Assembly (NCBI RefSeq): GCF_027530345.1
Contig: NZ_JAPZQK010000004.1
Coordinates: 124,001-188,000 of the forward strand
From: Silanimonas sp.
GTDB lineage: Bacteria; Pseudomonadota; Gammaproteobacteria; Xanthomonadales; Xanthomonadaceae
Length of the DNA: 64,000 nt
Reading direction: 5' to 3'
In this document: piece after piece, positions 7,587 to 15,161 of the stretch
Layout: each line of letters opens with the position of its first letter
Position numbering within the stretch: the first letter of the stretch is position 1
Position numbers and translations under genes: made by a program
The notes under the pieces: model-generated
Database searches by the model: none
Seen by the model: the letters and a program-made list of their open reading frames with translations, nothing else
Told to the model about the DNA's origin: nothing

Positions 7587-8644
7587 GGGCCGAGGCTGCC
7601 GAAGGCAGGCGCCGACATGCTGCGGTTGCGCCCCGCCGACTTCGCGGCGCGCAGCGCCGACTCGGCCGCCGCGATCCACTGCGTACTCGTGAGCATGCCG
7701 GCGTCGATCTGCGCGTAGCCGATGCTCACCGTCGGATGGGCGCCGCTGGCGTCATTGAGCAGGCGCTCGGCGAGCGCATGGCGCAGGCGTTCGGCGAGCT
7801 CGCCCACGCCGCTGCCGCTGGCATCCGTCAACACGAGGCCGAAACGATCGCCGCCGAGGCGGCCGCAGGTGTCGGTGTCGCGCAGGGTCTTGCGGAGCAC
7901 CGCGGCAATGGCCTGCAGGGCGGCGTCGCCGGCGGCGCGGCCGTGCACGTCGTTGAGCAGTCGGAAACGGTCGACGTCCACCACCATGAAGCTGGCGCGA
8001 TGGCCGCTGCGACGGAAGCGGCGGAACTCGTGCTCGGTCGCTTCCTGCAGCGCCCGCGGGTTGGCCACGCCGGTGAGCGGATCGGTGCGGACCAGCGAGG
8101 CCAGCGCCCGGCGATGGCCGCCGAGCTGCTGCGAAAGGCGCCATGCCGAGAACGCGATGGCGGAGGGGTAGACCAGCAAGGCCGGCGCCGATGCGGCAAT
8201 GGCCGCCCAGGAGCTTTCGGGCGCGAAGGCGAACTCGCCCAGCGCCGCCACGGCGGCGGCGGAAGCGAGGAAGACGAGTCCGCAGCGCAAGGCGAGCCGC
8301 GGCCCACCGAAGGCGAACTTGTCCATCAGGATGATGGAGGCGAGCATCAGCGACGGCACGGCGTTGAACTGCATCAGCGCGACCCACAGGCCGGCCATCA
8401 GCGAGTCGATGAGCAGGTTGCGGCGTTCCATGGCCAGCGGTTGCGGATGGTTGAGCGCCATCCGGCGCGCCACCCAGGGCCAGACGAGCACGTTCGCGGC
8501 GGCGAGGGCCCACATGATCGCCGGTGCCTGAAGCTCGTACAGGACCACCGCGACCGGAAGGAGGACCAGCCAAAGCCCGAGCAGGCGCATGTGCGCCGCG
8601 TTCTGGACGATCCGTCGCTGGGCGTCGTCGGGGCTGGTGTCCAT
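7583..8644 (-). CDS. MASE2-GGDEF protein with degenerate GGDRF and intact I-site
   Basis: A 353-residue protein. The first ~180 residues hold several membrane helices and match the MASE2 sensor of AdrA/DgcC (WPWVARRMA, then IDSLMAGLWVALM and FGGPRL). The GGDEF domain has DVDRFRLLND, but the active-site motif reads GGDRF (264-268): arginine replaces the metal-binding acidic residue. An RxxD inhibitory site (RDTD) is kept at the standard spacing. This combination is typical of cyclic-di-GMP receptors that no longer make the product, although activity has not been tested. It is the first gene of an overlapping trio with an active-type DGC and an EF-hand protein. Confidence 0.9.
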   Translation of the reverse strand: MDTSPDDAQRRIVQNAAHMRLLGLWLVLLPVAVVLYELQAPAIMWALAAANVLVWPWVARRMALNHPQPLAMERRNLLIDSLMAGLWVALMQFNAVPSLMLASIILMDKFAFGGPRLALRCGLVFLASAAAVAALGEFAFAPESSWAAIAASAPALLVYPSAIAFSAWRLSQQLGGHRRALASLVRTDPLTGVANPRALQEATEHEFRRFRRSGHRASFMVVDVDRFRLLNDVHGRAAGDAALQAIAAVLRKTLRDTDTCGRLGGDRFGLVLTDASGSGVGELAERLRHALAERLLNDASGAHPTVSIGYAQIDAGMLTSTQWIAAAESALRAAKSAGRNRSMSAPAFGSLGP

Positions 8645-8667
8645 CGGGCTTCCCGGGGTGAGGGCGG

Positions 8668-8673
8668 AGCGTA
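8668..8673 (-). promoter_or_regulatory. Putative -10 box (TACGCT) of the MASE2/DGC/EF-hand operon
   Basis: TTACGCTCC on the minus strand lies 23 bases before the ATG at 8644 and fits the recurring TANNNT box. It shares the 107-base divergent gap with the mutM promoter. Confidence 0.4.
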
Positions 8674-8717
8674 AGGCCGCCCCGGAGGTACCGCAATGCG
8701 AGGCGGGCCGCCGGGCC

Positions 8718-8723
8718 TACACT
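8718..8723 (+). promoter_or_regulatory. Putative -10 box (TACACT) of mutM
   Basis: GGCCTACACTGCG lies 28 bases before the mutM ATG. It is one of the better matches to the local TANNNT box. No clear -35 is visible. Confidence 0.45.
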
Positions 8724-8751
8724 GCGACCCTCTTTCACACGTCCGCCGCCG

Positions 8752-9564
8752 ATGCCTGAACTGCCCGAAGTCGAGACCACGCGGCGCGGCCTTGCGCCGC
8801 ATTTGGAAGGTCGTCGCGTCACCGGCGTCACCTTGCGCCGGCCCGACCTCCGCTGGCCGATCCCCGCCGCAGTGCGAGAGCGCCTTCCCGGCCAGCGCAT
8901 CGAGGCCGTCGAACGCCGGGCCAAGTACCTCCTGACGCATACCGCGGCCGGCAGCGCGCTGTGGCATCTCGGCATGAGCGGGGTGATGCGGGTCCTGCCG
9001 GCGTCGGCGCCGCTCGGGCCGCACGACCATGTCGATCTCGGCCTCGACGATGGCCGCGTGCTCCGCTTCACCGACCCGCGCCGCTTCGGCTGCCTGCTCT
9101 GGCAAGCGCCCGGCGAAGTGCACGAGCTGCTCGCCAGCCTCGGCCCCGAACCGCTGTCCGATGCCTTCAGTGGCGACACGCTGTTCGTGGCGTCGCGCGG
9201 CAAGAAAGCCTCCGTGAAGACCTTCGTGATGGACCAGGCCGTCGTGGTTGGTGTCGGCAACATCTACGCCGCGGAAGCCCTGTTCGAGGCCGGCATCCGG
9301 CCCACGACCCCGGCCGGCCGCGTCACGCGGGAGCGCTACGACCGCCTCGCCGCCGCCGTGAAGCGCATCCTCGGCTACGCCATCGAGCGCGGCGGCACGA
9401 CCCTGCGCGATTTCCTCAACCCGGACGGACTGCCGGGCTATTTCGAGCAGGAACTGTTCGTCTACGGCCGCGAGGGCGAGGCCTGCAAGGTCTGCGGCAC
9501 GGCACTGAAGGGCCTGCGCCTCGGGCAGCGCGCCACCGTGTGGTGCCCGCGCTGCCAGCGTTGA
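8752..9564 (+). CDS. mutM: Formamidopyrimidine-DNA glycosylase (Fpg/MutM)
   Basis: A 270-residue base-excision repair enzyme that removes 8-oxoguanine and formamidopyrimidines and nicks the strand by beta/delta elimination. The N-terminal [13 protein letters not shown] contains the catalytic Pro2 and Glu3. The conserved lysine is in [22 protein letters not shown] is the helix-two-turn-helix, and the C-terminal zinc finger has the four cysteines CKVC...CPRC. Length and all key residues are normal. It is monocistronic and divergent from the MASE2 operon, with a probable leader of about 20 bases. Confidence 0.98.
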   Translation: MPELPEVETTRRGLAPHLEGRRVTGVTLRRPDLRWPIPAAVRERLPGQRIEAVERRAKYLLTHTAAGSALWHLGMSGVMRVLPASAPLGPHDHVDLGLDDGRVLRFTDPRRFGCLLWQAPGEVHELLASLGPEPLSDAFSGDTLFVASRGKKASVKTFVMDQAVVVGVGNIYAAEALFEAGIRPTTPAGRVTRERYDRLAAAVKRILGYAIERGGTTLRDFLNPDGLPGYFEQELFVYGREGEACKVCGTALKGLRLGQRATVWCPRCQR

Positions 9565-9584
9565 CGGGCTGATCGCGCCGGCAG

Positions 9585-11564
9585 CTACTTCGGCGCGTCG
9601 AACAGCGCCGCCATGGCAGCGAGGTGCGCGCGGCCGCGCTGCTTCTTCGATTCGGCTTCCGCTTCCGGATCGGCACCGTCGCGCTGGAGGTCCGATGGCG
9701 GCAGCTCGTCGAGGAAACGGCTGGGCTGCAGCTTGATCGTGTCGCCCCAGCGCTTCGTTTCCAGCGAGTGTGAGAGCACGAGGTGCTCCTTGGCGCGGGT
9801 GATGCCGACGTAGAGCAGGCGGCGCTCCTCGTCGATGCGGCCCTCTTCCATGCTGGCCTCGTGCGGCAGGGTGCCGTCCTCGAGGCCGACGAGGAACACG
9901 GCGCGGAACTCGAGGCCCTTGCTGCCGTGCAGGCTCATCAGCCGCACCGCGTTTCCGGGCTCGCCGCGGTCGGCGTGGCTGAGCAGCATCATCTGCGCAG
10001 CGAGGTCGCCGACGCTGCTCTTCGGGCCGTCGAACCAGTCGGCCAACTCGTCGAGGTTCGCTTTGCGCCGCTCGAAGCCGGCCTTGTCCTTGCTCATCGC
10101 GCGGAAGGCCTCGAGCATGCCGCTGCGCTCCGCCAGGGCAAGCACGAGGTCCTTGGCCGGCATGCGCTCCGAATCATCGCGAAGGCGATCGACGATCCCG
10201 GTGAATTCGCCGAGCGCGGCGGCGATGCGCGGCTGCAGCTGCTTCAAGATCGACATCTGCCGCGCCGCGCCGTCCAGCGACAGGTGATGCGCTTGAGCCA
10301 GCTCCGCGAGCTTGGCCAGCGAGGTGCCGCCGATGCCGCGCGCGGGTGACGAGACGGAGCGAAGGAAGGCCGCGTCGTCGTCGGCATTGGCCACGAGGCG
10401 CAGCCAGGCCAGGGCGTCCTTCACTTCCGCACGTTCGAGGAAGGCGGTGCCGCCCGTGAGGTGGTAGGGGATGCGCAGCAGCTGCAGCGATTTCTCCAGC
10501 GCGCGGCTCTGGTGGTTGCCGCGGAACAGCACCGCGAATTCGCCGAACGGGATCTCCTTGGCCTTGTTCAGGTAGTCGATCTCGGCGGCGACGCGGTCGG
10601 CTTCGTGCTCGTTGTTCTCGCAGCGCCAGACCTTGATCTTGTCGCCTTCGCGCTGGTCGCTCCACAGCGTCTTCAGGTGCTCGTGCGGGTTGTTGGCGAT
10701 CAGGGTGTTCGCCAGCCGCAGGATGCGCGCACCGCAGCGGTAGTTCTGCTCGAGCTTGATGATCTTCAGCGCGGGGTAATCGCTGCCGAGCAGGTTCAGG
10801 TTCTCCGGCTGCGCGCCGCGCCAGGCGTAGATGCTCTGGTCGTCGTCGCCCACGCAGGTGAAGCTGCCCTTCGGGCCGGCGAGCTGCTTCAGCAGTCGGT
10901 ACTGCGCGCCGTTGGTGTCCTGGCACTCGTCGACCAGCAGGTAGCGCAGGCGCTCGCGCCATCCGGCGGCGAAGTCGGGGTCGGCCTCCAGCATCGTCAC
11001 GGGCAGGCGGATCAGGTCGTCGAAATCCACCGCGTTGAAGGCGGCGAGGCGCTGCTGGTACTTCGCGTAGAGGTTCGCCGCTTCGCGCTCGACGGCGGAT
11101 TTGGCGAGTTCCATCGCCTGCTCGGGGCTCAGTGCCTCGTTCTTGGCGCGCGAGACGAGGCCGCGCAGCCGCTCCAGCACGTCGTTCTTGGTGCCCGGCG
11201 GCATCAGGTCCTTGACGATGCCCATCTGGTCGTCGCTGTCGAACACCGAGAAGCCGCGCTTGAGGCCGGCGCGGCCGGCTTCCTGCTGCAGGAAGCGCAG
11301 CCCCAGGGCATGGAAGGTGCTGATCGTCAGGCCTTCCGCCGCGTCGCCGCGCACCCGCTTCGCCACGCGCTCCTTCATCTCCTTCGCCGACTTGTTGGTG
11401 AAGGTGATGGCCGCGATGTGCCGGGCCTCGCGCTGGCCGCTCGCGATGAGGTGGGCGATCTTCTCGGTGATCACGCGGGTCTTGCCGGAGCCGGCGCCGG
11501 CGAGCACGAGCAGCGGGCCCTGCGTGTACAGCACGGCTTCGCGCTGCGGGGCGTTGAGGGACAT
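9585..11564 (-). CDS. rep: ATP-dependent DNA helicase Rep
   Basis: A 659-residue SF1A 3'-5' helicase that clears proteins ahead of the replisome and restarts forks. It starts LNAPQREAV (Q motif), then Walker A GAGSGKT, TFTNKSAKEMKERV, Walker B VDECQDTN, GDDDQSIYAWRGA, QNYRC, and the C-terminal motifs LMSLHGSKGLEF and VGITRAKEHL. The length is close to that of E. coli Rep (673) and shorter than UvrD, and the Rep-like spacing favours rep over uvrD. It converges on mutM with 20 bases between the stops. Divergent from the Sel1-like gene. Confidence 0.95.
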   Translation of the reverse strand: MSLNAPQREAVLYTQGPLLVLAGAGSGKTRVITEKIAHLIASGQREARHIAAITFTNKSAKEMKERVAKRVRGDAAEGLTISTFHALGLRFLQQEAGRAGLKRGFSVFDSDDQMGIVKDLMPPGTKNDVLERLRGLVSRAKNEALSPEQAMELAKSAVEREAANLYAKYQQRLAAFNAVDFDDLIRLPVTMLEADPDFAAGWRERLRYLLVDECQDTNGAQYRLLKQLAGPKGSFTCVGDDDQSIYAWRGAQPENLNLLGSDYPALKIIKLEQNYRCGARILRLANTLIANNPHEHLKTLWSDQREGDKIKVWRCENNEHEADRVAAEIDYLNKAKEIPFGEFAVLFRGNHQSRALEKSLQLLRIPYHLTGGTAFLERAEVKDALAWLRLVANADDDAAFLRSVSSPARGIGGTSLAKLAELAQAHHLSLDGAARQMSILKQLQPRIAAALGEFTGIVDRLRDDSERMPAKDLVLALAERSGMLEAFRAMSKDKAGFERRKANLDELADWFDGPKSSVGDLAAQMMLLSHADRGEPGNAVRLMSLHGSKGLEFRAVFLVGLEDGTLPHEASMEEGRIDEERRLLYVGITRAKEHLVLSHSLETKRWGDTIKLQPSRFLDELPPSDLQRDGADPEAEAESKKQRGRAHLAAMAALFDAPK

Positions 11565-11709
11565 GGGGGTCTTGCGACGGAACGACGGGCTGCATTGTCG
11601 CAGGCGGCATGACCATGGTCACGGCGTGACTTCCGGGGGGCGCCGGGGGTGCCCGTTTTCGGCACACTACGTAGAACCCCCTGTTTGACTTGCCGAAGGA
11701 AGGCCCCCA

Positions 11710-12471
11710 ATGCCCCTGAACCTCACGCGCCCGCTTGCCGCCAGCCTGCTGGCGCTCTCCCTGTCCCTCGCCCTCCCGGCGGCCGCCCAGTCCGGCGACC
11801 AGGGGCCGGTCAACGAGCCCGGCGCGGAGGTCATGGCGGCGGGCTTCATGAATGCCCATCCGGACTTGATGTACCGCAGCCGCGGCGTCGAGCGTTTCCG
11901 TGACGGCGACTATGAAGAGGCCTTCGTGCGCTTCACGCGTGCTGCTCGCTTCGCCGACAAGCCTTCACAGGGCATGTTGGGCGAGATGTATTGGACCGGG
12001 CAGGGCGTGGCGCAGGATCGCGCGATGGCTTACGCGTGGATGGACCTGGCCGCCGAGCGCATGTGGCGCCCCTTCGTCATCAAGCGCGAGATGTACTGGA
12101 ACGAGCTCAGCGCCGACGAGCGCGAGCGCGCGCTCGAAGAGGGCCAGAAGCTTTACGCCGAGTACGGCGACGCGGTGGCGAAGCCGCGCAAAGAGCAGGT
12201 TATGTCGCGCGAGCGCAAGAACGTCGTCGGCAGTCGCACCGGTGCCGTGTCCGGAGCGGTGAGCATCCAGATCCCCGGCCCGGGCGGTACGGAGACGATT
12301 TCGGCCAAGGACTACTACGACGACCGCTATTGGGAAGCGGACACCTACTGGGCGTGGCAGGAGCGCGTCTGGAAGGAGGCGCGTCCGGCGATGGTTGACG
12401 TCGGGCCCCTCACCACCACGGCCAATCCGACGCCGCCGCGCGACGACGACACGGACGGTTCGCCGCGCTGA
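11710..12471 (+). CDS. Exported Sel1-repeat-like protein
   Basis: A 253-residue protein with a clear signal peptide (cleavage near ALPAAAQ). It carries one visible Sel1/TPR-like unit, FRDGDYEEAFVRFTRAARFADKPSQGMLGEMYWTGQGVAQDRAMAYAWMDLA region (about residues 62-112), followed by a charged segment and a Pro/Asp-rich tail. Sel1 repeats mediate protein contacts; no enzymatic motif is present, and the function is unknown. A strong GAAGGAAGG ribosome-binding site precedes the ATG. Confidence 0.8.
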   Translation: MPLNLTRPLAASLLALSLSLALPAAAQSGDQGPVNEPGAEVMAAGFMNAHPDLMYRSRGVERFRDGDYEEAFVRFTRAARFADKPSQGMLGEMYWTGQGVAQDRAMAYAWMDLAAERMWRPFVIKREMYWNELSADERERALEEGQKLYAEYGDAVAKPRKEQVMSRERKNVVGSRTGAVSGAVSIQIPGPGGTETISAKDYYDDRYWEADTYWAWQERVWKEARPAMVDVGPLTTTANPTPPRDDDTDGSPR

Positions 12472-12500
12472 ACCCCGGCGGCCGCAGGCCTTGCGCCCGG

Positions 12501-12506
12501 TAGAAT
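12501..12506 (+). promoter_or_regulatory. Putative -10 box (TAGAAT) of tdk, implying leaderless mRNA
   Basis: CGGTAGAATGGGCGCATGG: the box ends six bases before the ATG of tdk, so transcription should begin at or next to the start codon. No Shine-Dalgarno is present. Confidence 0.55.
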
Positions 12507-12512
12507 GGGCGC

Positions 12513-13136
12513 ATGGCCAAGCTCTACTTCTACTACTCGGCGATGAACGCCGGGAAGACCACGACGCTGCTGCAAAGCGCGCACAACTACCACGAGCGCG
12601 GGATGCGCACGCTCATCCTCACGCCGCGCCTGGACACCCGCGCCGGCGAGGGCGTGGTGGCCTCGCGCATTGGCTTGCAGGCGAAGGGCACCGTGTTCAC
12701 CCGCGACGACGACCTCGAGCGCCTCGCGCGCGACGACGTCGCGGCGCGCGGCCCATTGGGCTGCGTGCTGGTCGACGAGGCGCAGTTCCTGTCGAAAGCG
12801 CAGGTCTGGCAGCTCACCGAGATCGTCGATGCGCTGAACGTTCCGGTGCTGGCGTACGGCCTGCGCACCGACTTCCGCGGCGAGCTCTTCGAGGGCAGCC
12901 AGTACCTGCTGGCCTGGGCCGACAACCTCGTCGAGATCAAGACCATCTGCCATACCGGTCGCAAGGCGACGATGGTGGTCCGCGTCGATGAGCACGGCCA
13001 CGCCGTCACCGACGGCCCGCAGGTGGAGATCGGCGGCAACGACCGCTACGTCTCCGTGTCGCGCGGCGAGTTCAAGAAGATCATGGCCGGCGAAGGCCAC
13101 ATCGACCCGATGCAGGCGCCGTTGCCGCTCGGCTGA
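12513..13136 (+). CDS. tdk: Thymidine kinase (class II)
   Basis: A 207-residue kinase that phosphorylates thymidine to dTMP in the salvage pathway. Walker A is [12 protein letters not shown], the Walker B-like motif is VLVDEAQFL, and the C-terminal lasso carries [11 protein letters not shown]. Length is normal. The structural zinc site of E. coli-type enzymes looks mostly lost: the usual C-x2-C becomes ICHTGRKA with one cysteine, and the distal Cys/His pair reads VSVSRGEF. All catalytic motifs remain. The probable promoter abuts the ATG, suggesting a leaderless transcript. Confidence 0.97.
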   Translation: MAKLYFYYSAMNAGKTTTLLQSAHNYHERGMRTLILTPRLDTRAGEGVVASRIGLQAKGTVFTRDDDLERLARDDVAARGPLGCVLVDEAQFLSKAQVWQLTEIVDALNVPVLAYGLRTDFRGELFEGSQYLLAWADNLVEIKTICHTGRKATMVVRVDEHGHAVTDGPQVEIGGNDRYVSVSRGEFKKIMAGEGHIDPMQAPLPLG

Positions 13137-13178
13137 ACCGCCGGCACGCCCGCCACGAAGTCGCCACGACACCGCCGC

Positions 13179-13184
13179 TAGACT
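13179..13184 (+). promoter_or_regulatory. Putative -10 box (TAGACT) of the e(P4)-type phosphatase gene
   Basis: CCGCTAGACTCCC lies 40 bases before the ATG at 13225 and matches the recurring box. No -35 was recognised. Confidence 0.4.
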
Positions 13185-13224
13185 CCCAGCCCTCCCCTTG
13201 GTCCGACCCCGCAAGCGCCCCGCC

Positions 13225-14118
13225 ATGACCCGCCTTCGCTCCGCCGCCCTCGTCCTCGCCCTGTCCGCGGCCCTTGCCGGTTGCCAGACCGTCGCCGAGG
13301 CGCCCGCGGCCACGCCGATGCCCAAGCCGCAGGCGTCCGAGCCGGCGGTGCCCGCGCACGACAACCTGAATGCCACGGCCTGGGTGCAGTCCTCGGTCGA
13401 GGCGCGCATGGCGCACCGCCAGGCCTGGCGCAGCGCCGAGCGCCTGCTCGACGCCGCCCTCGCCGATGCCTCGTGGGACGCCCTGGCACCGAACGACCGC
13501 GTGGCGCCGGTCGCCGGCCTGCCGCCGGCGATCATCGTCGACGTCGACGAGACCGTCCTCGACAACAGCCCCTACCAGGTGCGACTGATCCGCGAGGACG
13601 GCCGCTTCGACGACGCCACCTGGAACACCTGGGTCGACGAGGCCCGCGCCACCGCCGTCGCCGGGGCGCCGGAGTTCGCACAGGCAGCGGCCAAGCGCGG
13701 CATCACGATGATCTACCTGACCAACCGCGAGCACGCGAAGTCGGCCGTGACGCGCCGGAACCTTGAAGCCGTGGGCTTCCCACCGGCGGCGGAATCGCAG
13801 TTCCTGGGTCTCGGCGTCGAGACGCCGGGCTGCGTGCCCAAGGGCAGCGACAAGGGCTGCCGCCGCCAGTTCGTGGCGCAGCGCTACCGCGTGCTGATGC
13901 AGTTCGGCGACCAGCTCGGTGATTTCGTCTCGGTCTCCGACAACGCCCTCGAGGCCCGCGCCACGCAGCTTCAGGGCTTCGACGCCTGGGTGGGGCAGCG
14001 TTGGTTCATGCTGGCCAACCCGAGCTACGGCAGCTGGGAGTCGGCCCTGTACGGCAATGATCGCAGCCTGTCGCCCGACGCCCAGCGCGCCGCGAAGCGC
14101 GCGGCGCTGCGGGACTGA
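13225..14118 (+). CDS. e(P4)-family HAD acid phosphatase, lipoprotein
   Basis: A 297-residue lipoprotein with signal peptide and lipobox LAGC (Cys about residue 22). The body matches class C/e(P4) acid phosphatases: IIVDVDETVLDNSPYQ with the nucleophile and general acid aspartates (DxD), the threonine/arginine motif IYLTNRE, and late acidic residues in VSDNALEAR. Such enzymes dephosphorylate nucleotides (e.g. NMN, 5'-nucleotides) outside the cytoplasm. The start was set at ATG 13225, where the signal peptide begins; the longer frame upstream overlaps tdk without support. Confidence 0.93.
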   Translation: MTRLRSAALVLALSAALAGCQTVAEAPAATPMPKPQASEPAVPAHDNLNATAWVQSSVEARMAHRQAWRSAERLLDAALADASWDALAPNDRVAPVAGLPPAIIVDVDETVLDNSPYQVRLIREDGRFDDATWNTWVDEARATAVAGAPEFAQAAAKRGITMIYLTNREHAKSAVTRRNLEAVGFPPAAESQFLGLGVETPGCVPKGSDKGCRRQFVAQRYRVLMQFGDQLGDFVSVSDNALEARATQLQGFDAWVGQRWFMLANPSYGSWESALYGNDRSLSPDAQRAAKRAALRD

Positions 14119-14162
14119 GGCGCGGGCCCGGCCGCCGAACCAAGGCTTAAGGGGCGATCTGC

Positions 14163-14168
14163 TACCCT
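14163..14168 (+). promoter_or_regulatory. Putative -10 box (TACCCT) of the 14202 lipoprotein gene
   Basis: TCTGCTACCCTCC lies 33 bases before the TTG start. It fits the local TANNNT pattern. Confidence 0.35.
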
Positions 14169-14201
14169 CCGCCGTCCTTCGAGCTGCGCTGGATTCTTCC
14201 C

Positions 14202-15143
14202 TTGCTGACGCTTTGGACCCGCCCGTTGTCGACCCGCATCGGCCGCCTCGGCCTGCTGCTGGCCCTGCTGGCGCTGGCCGCCTGCCAGCGTGAGGCCGAG
14301 CCCGTGCCGGGCGCGCCCGATGAGCCCGTGGCCGCCGTGGAGGCGCTCGCCGAGGCCCTTCGCGAAGGCGACCTGAAGCGCTACGCCGAACTCAGCCTGC
14401 CGCCGGCGATGCACGCCCAGCAGAAGGCGCTGTGGCGCCAGCAGGTGGCGGCGAAGAATCCGGTCGACGCCGAGCAGGCGCAGCGCTATGCCGAGCTGAT
14501 GGCCCAACTCACCGCGCCCGATGCCGAGGCCGCGCTCTGGGCCAAGGCCGAGCCGAAACTCGTCGCGCTCGAACAGGAGCTCGGCCCGAAGTGGACGCTC
14601 GGGGTCACCATGCTGTCGGGCTTCGCCACCACCGCCATCAGCGCCAGCGAGACGATGAGCGAGGCCGAGAAGGGCCACGCCACCGGCGTCGTCACCGCGC
14701 TGGCCGAATGGGCCGGCGACCAGGCCCAGTTCACCGACCGCGAGCGCGCGAAGCAGGCCTTGGGCGTCGCCGTGCGCACCGCCCGCGAGCTCGAGCTGCC
14801 GGACGTCGCGGCCATCGAGGCGCTGGAGTACGACCCGATGCTCGAGAAGGCAGGCGTCGCCTTCCGTTCGTTCAAGGAAGTGATGGCGGCCTACGGCATC
14901 GATGCCGACGCGGCCTTGTCGCAGGTGCAGGCCGAGGTGATCGCCATCGACGGCCCGAGCGCCGTGGTGCGCGTGCGCTACCCGCTGCTCGGCAAGGAAG
15001 TCAGCTTCGAGCAACCGATGCGCCAGATCGACGGTGGCTGGTACCGCGAGGACGCCATCGAAGCGCTGGAACGCTCGGTGGCTGAACTGGGCGCCGCGCC
15101 GGCCACTGGGACGGCCGATTCAGCGGCTGCGCCGGCGAACTGA
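14202..15143 (+). CDS. Lipoprotein of unknown function
   Basis: A 313-residue predicted lipoprotein: Arg-containing N-terminus, hydrophobic GLLLALLALAAC lipobox (Cys about 28), then a largely helical, alanine-rich body (EAVEALAEALREGDLKRYAEL...). The C-terminal part resembles a small alpha/beta fold that ends in an Ala-rich tail. No family was recognised. The start is uncertain: TTG at 14202 gives a good signal peptide but has no Shine-Dalgarno. It is followed 18 bases later by plsB on the same strand, so co-transcription is possible. Confidence 0.75.
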   Translation: MLTLWTRPLSTRIGRLGLLLALLALAACQREAEPVPGAPDEPVAAVEALAEALREGDLKRYAELSLPPAMHAQQKALWRQQVAAKNPVDAEQAQRYAELMAQLTAPDAEAALWAKAEPKLVALEQELGPKWTLGVTMLSGFATTAISASETMSEAEKGHATGVVTALAEWAGDQAQFTDRERAKQALGVAVRTARELELPDVAAIEALEYDPMLEKAGVAFRSFKEVMAAYGIDADAALSQVQAEVIAIDGPSAVVRVRYPLLGKEVSFEQPMRQIDGGWYREDAIEALERSVAELGAAPATGTADSAAAPAN

Positions 15144-15161
15144 CGCGCGAACGGCGACCCG

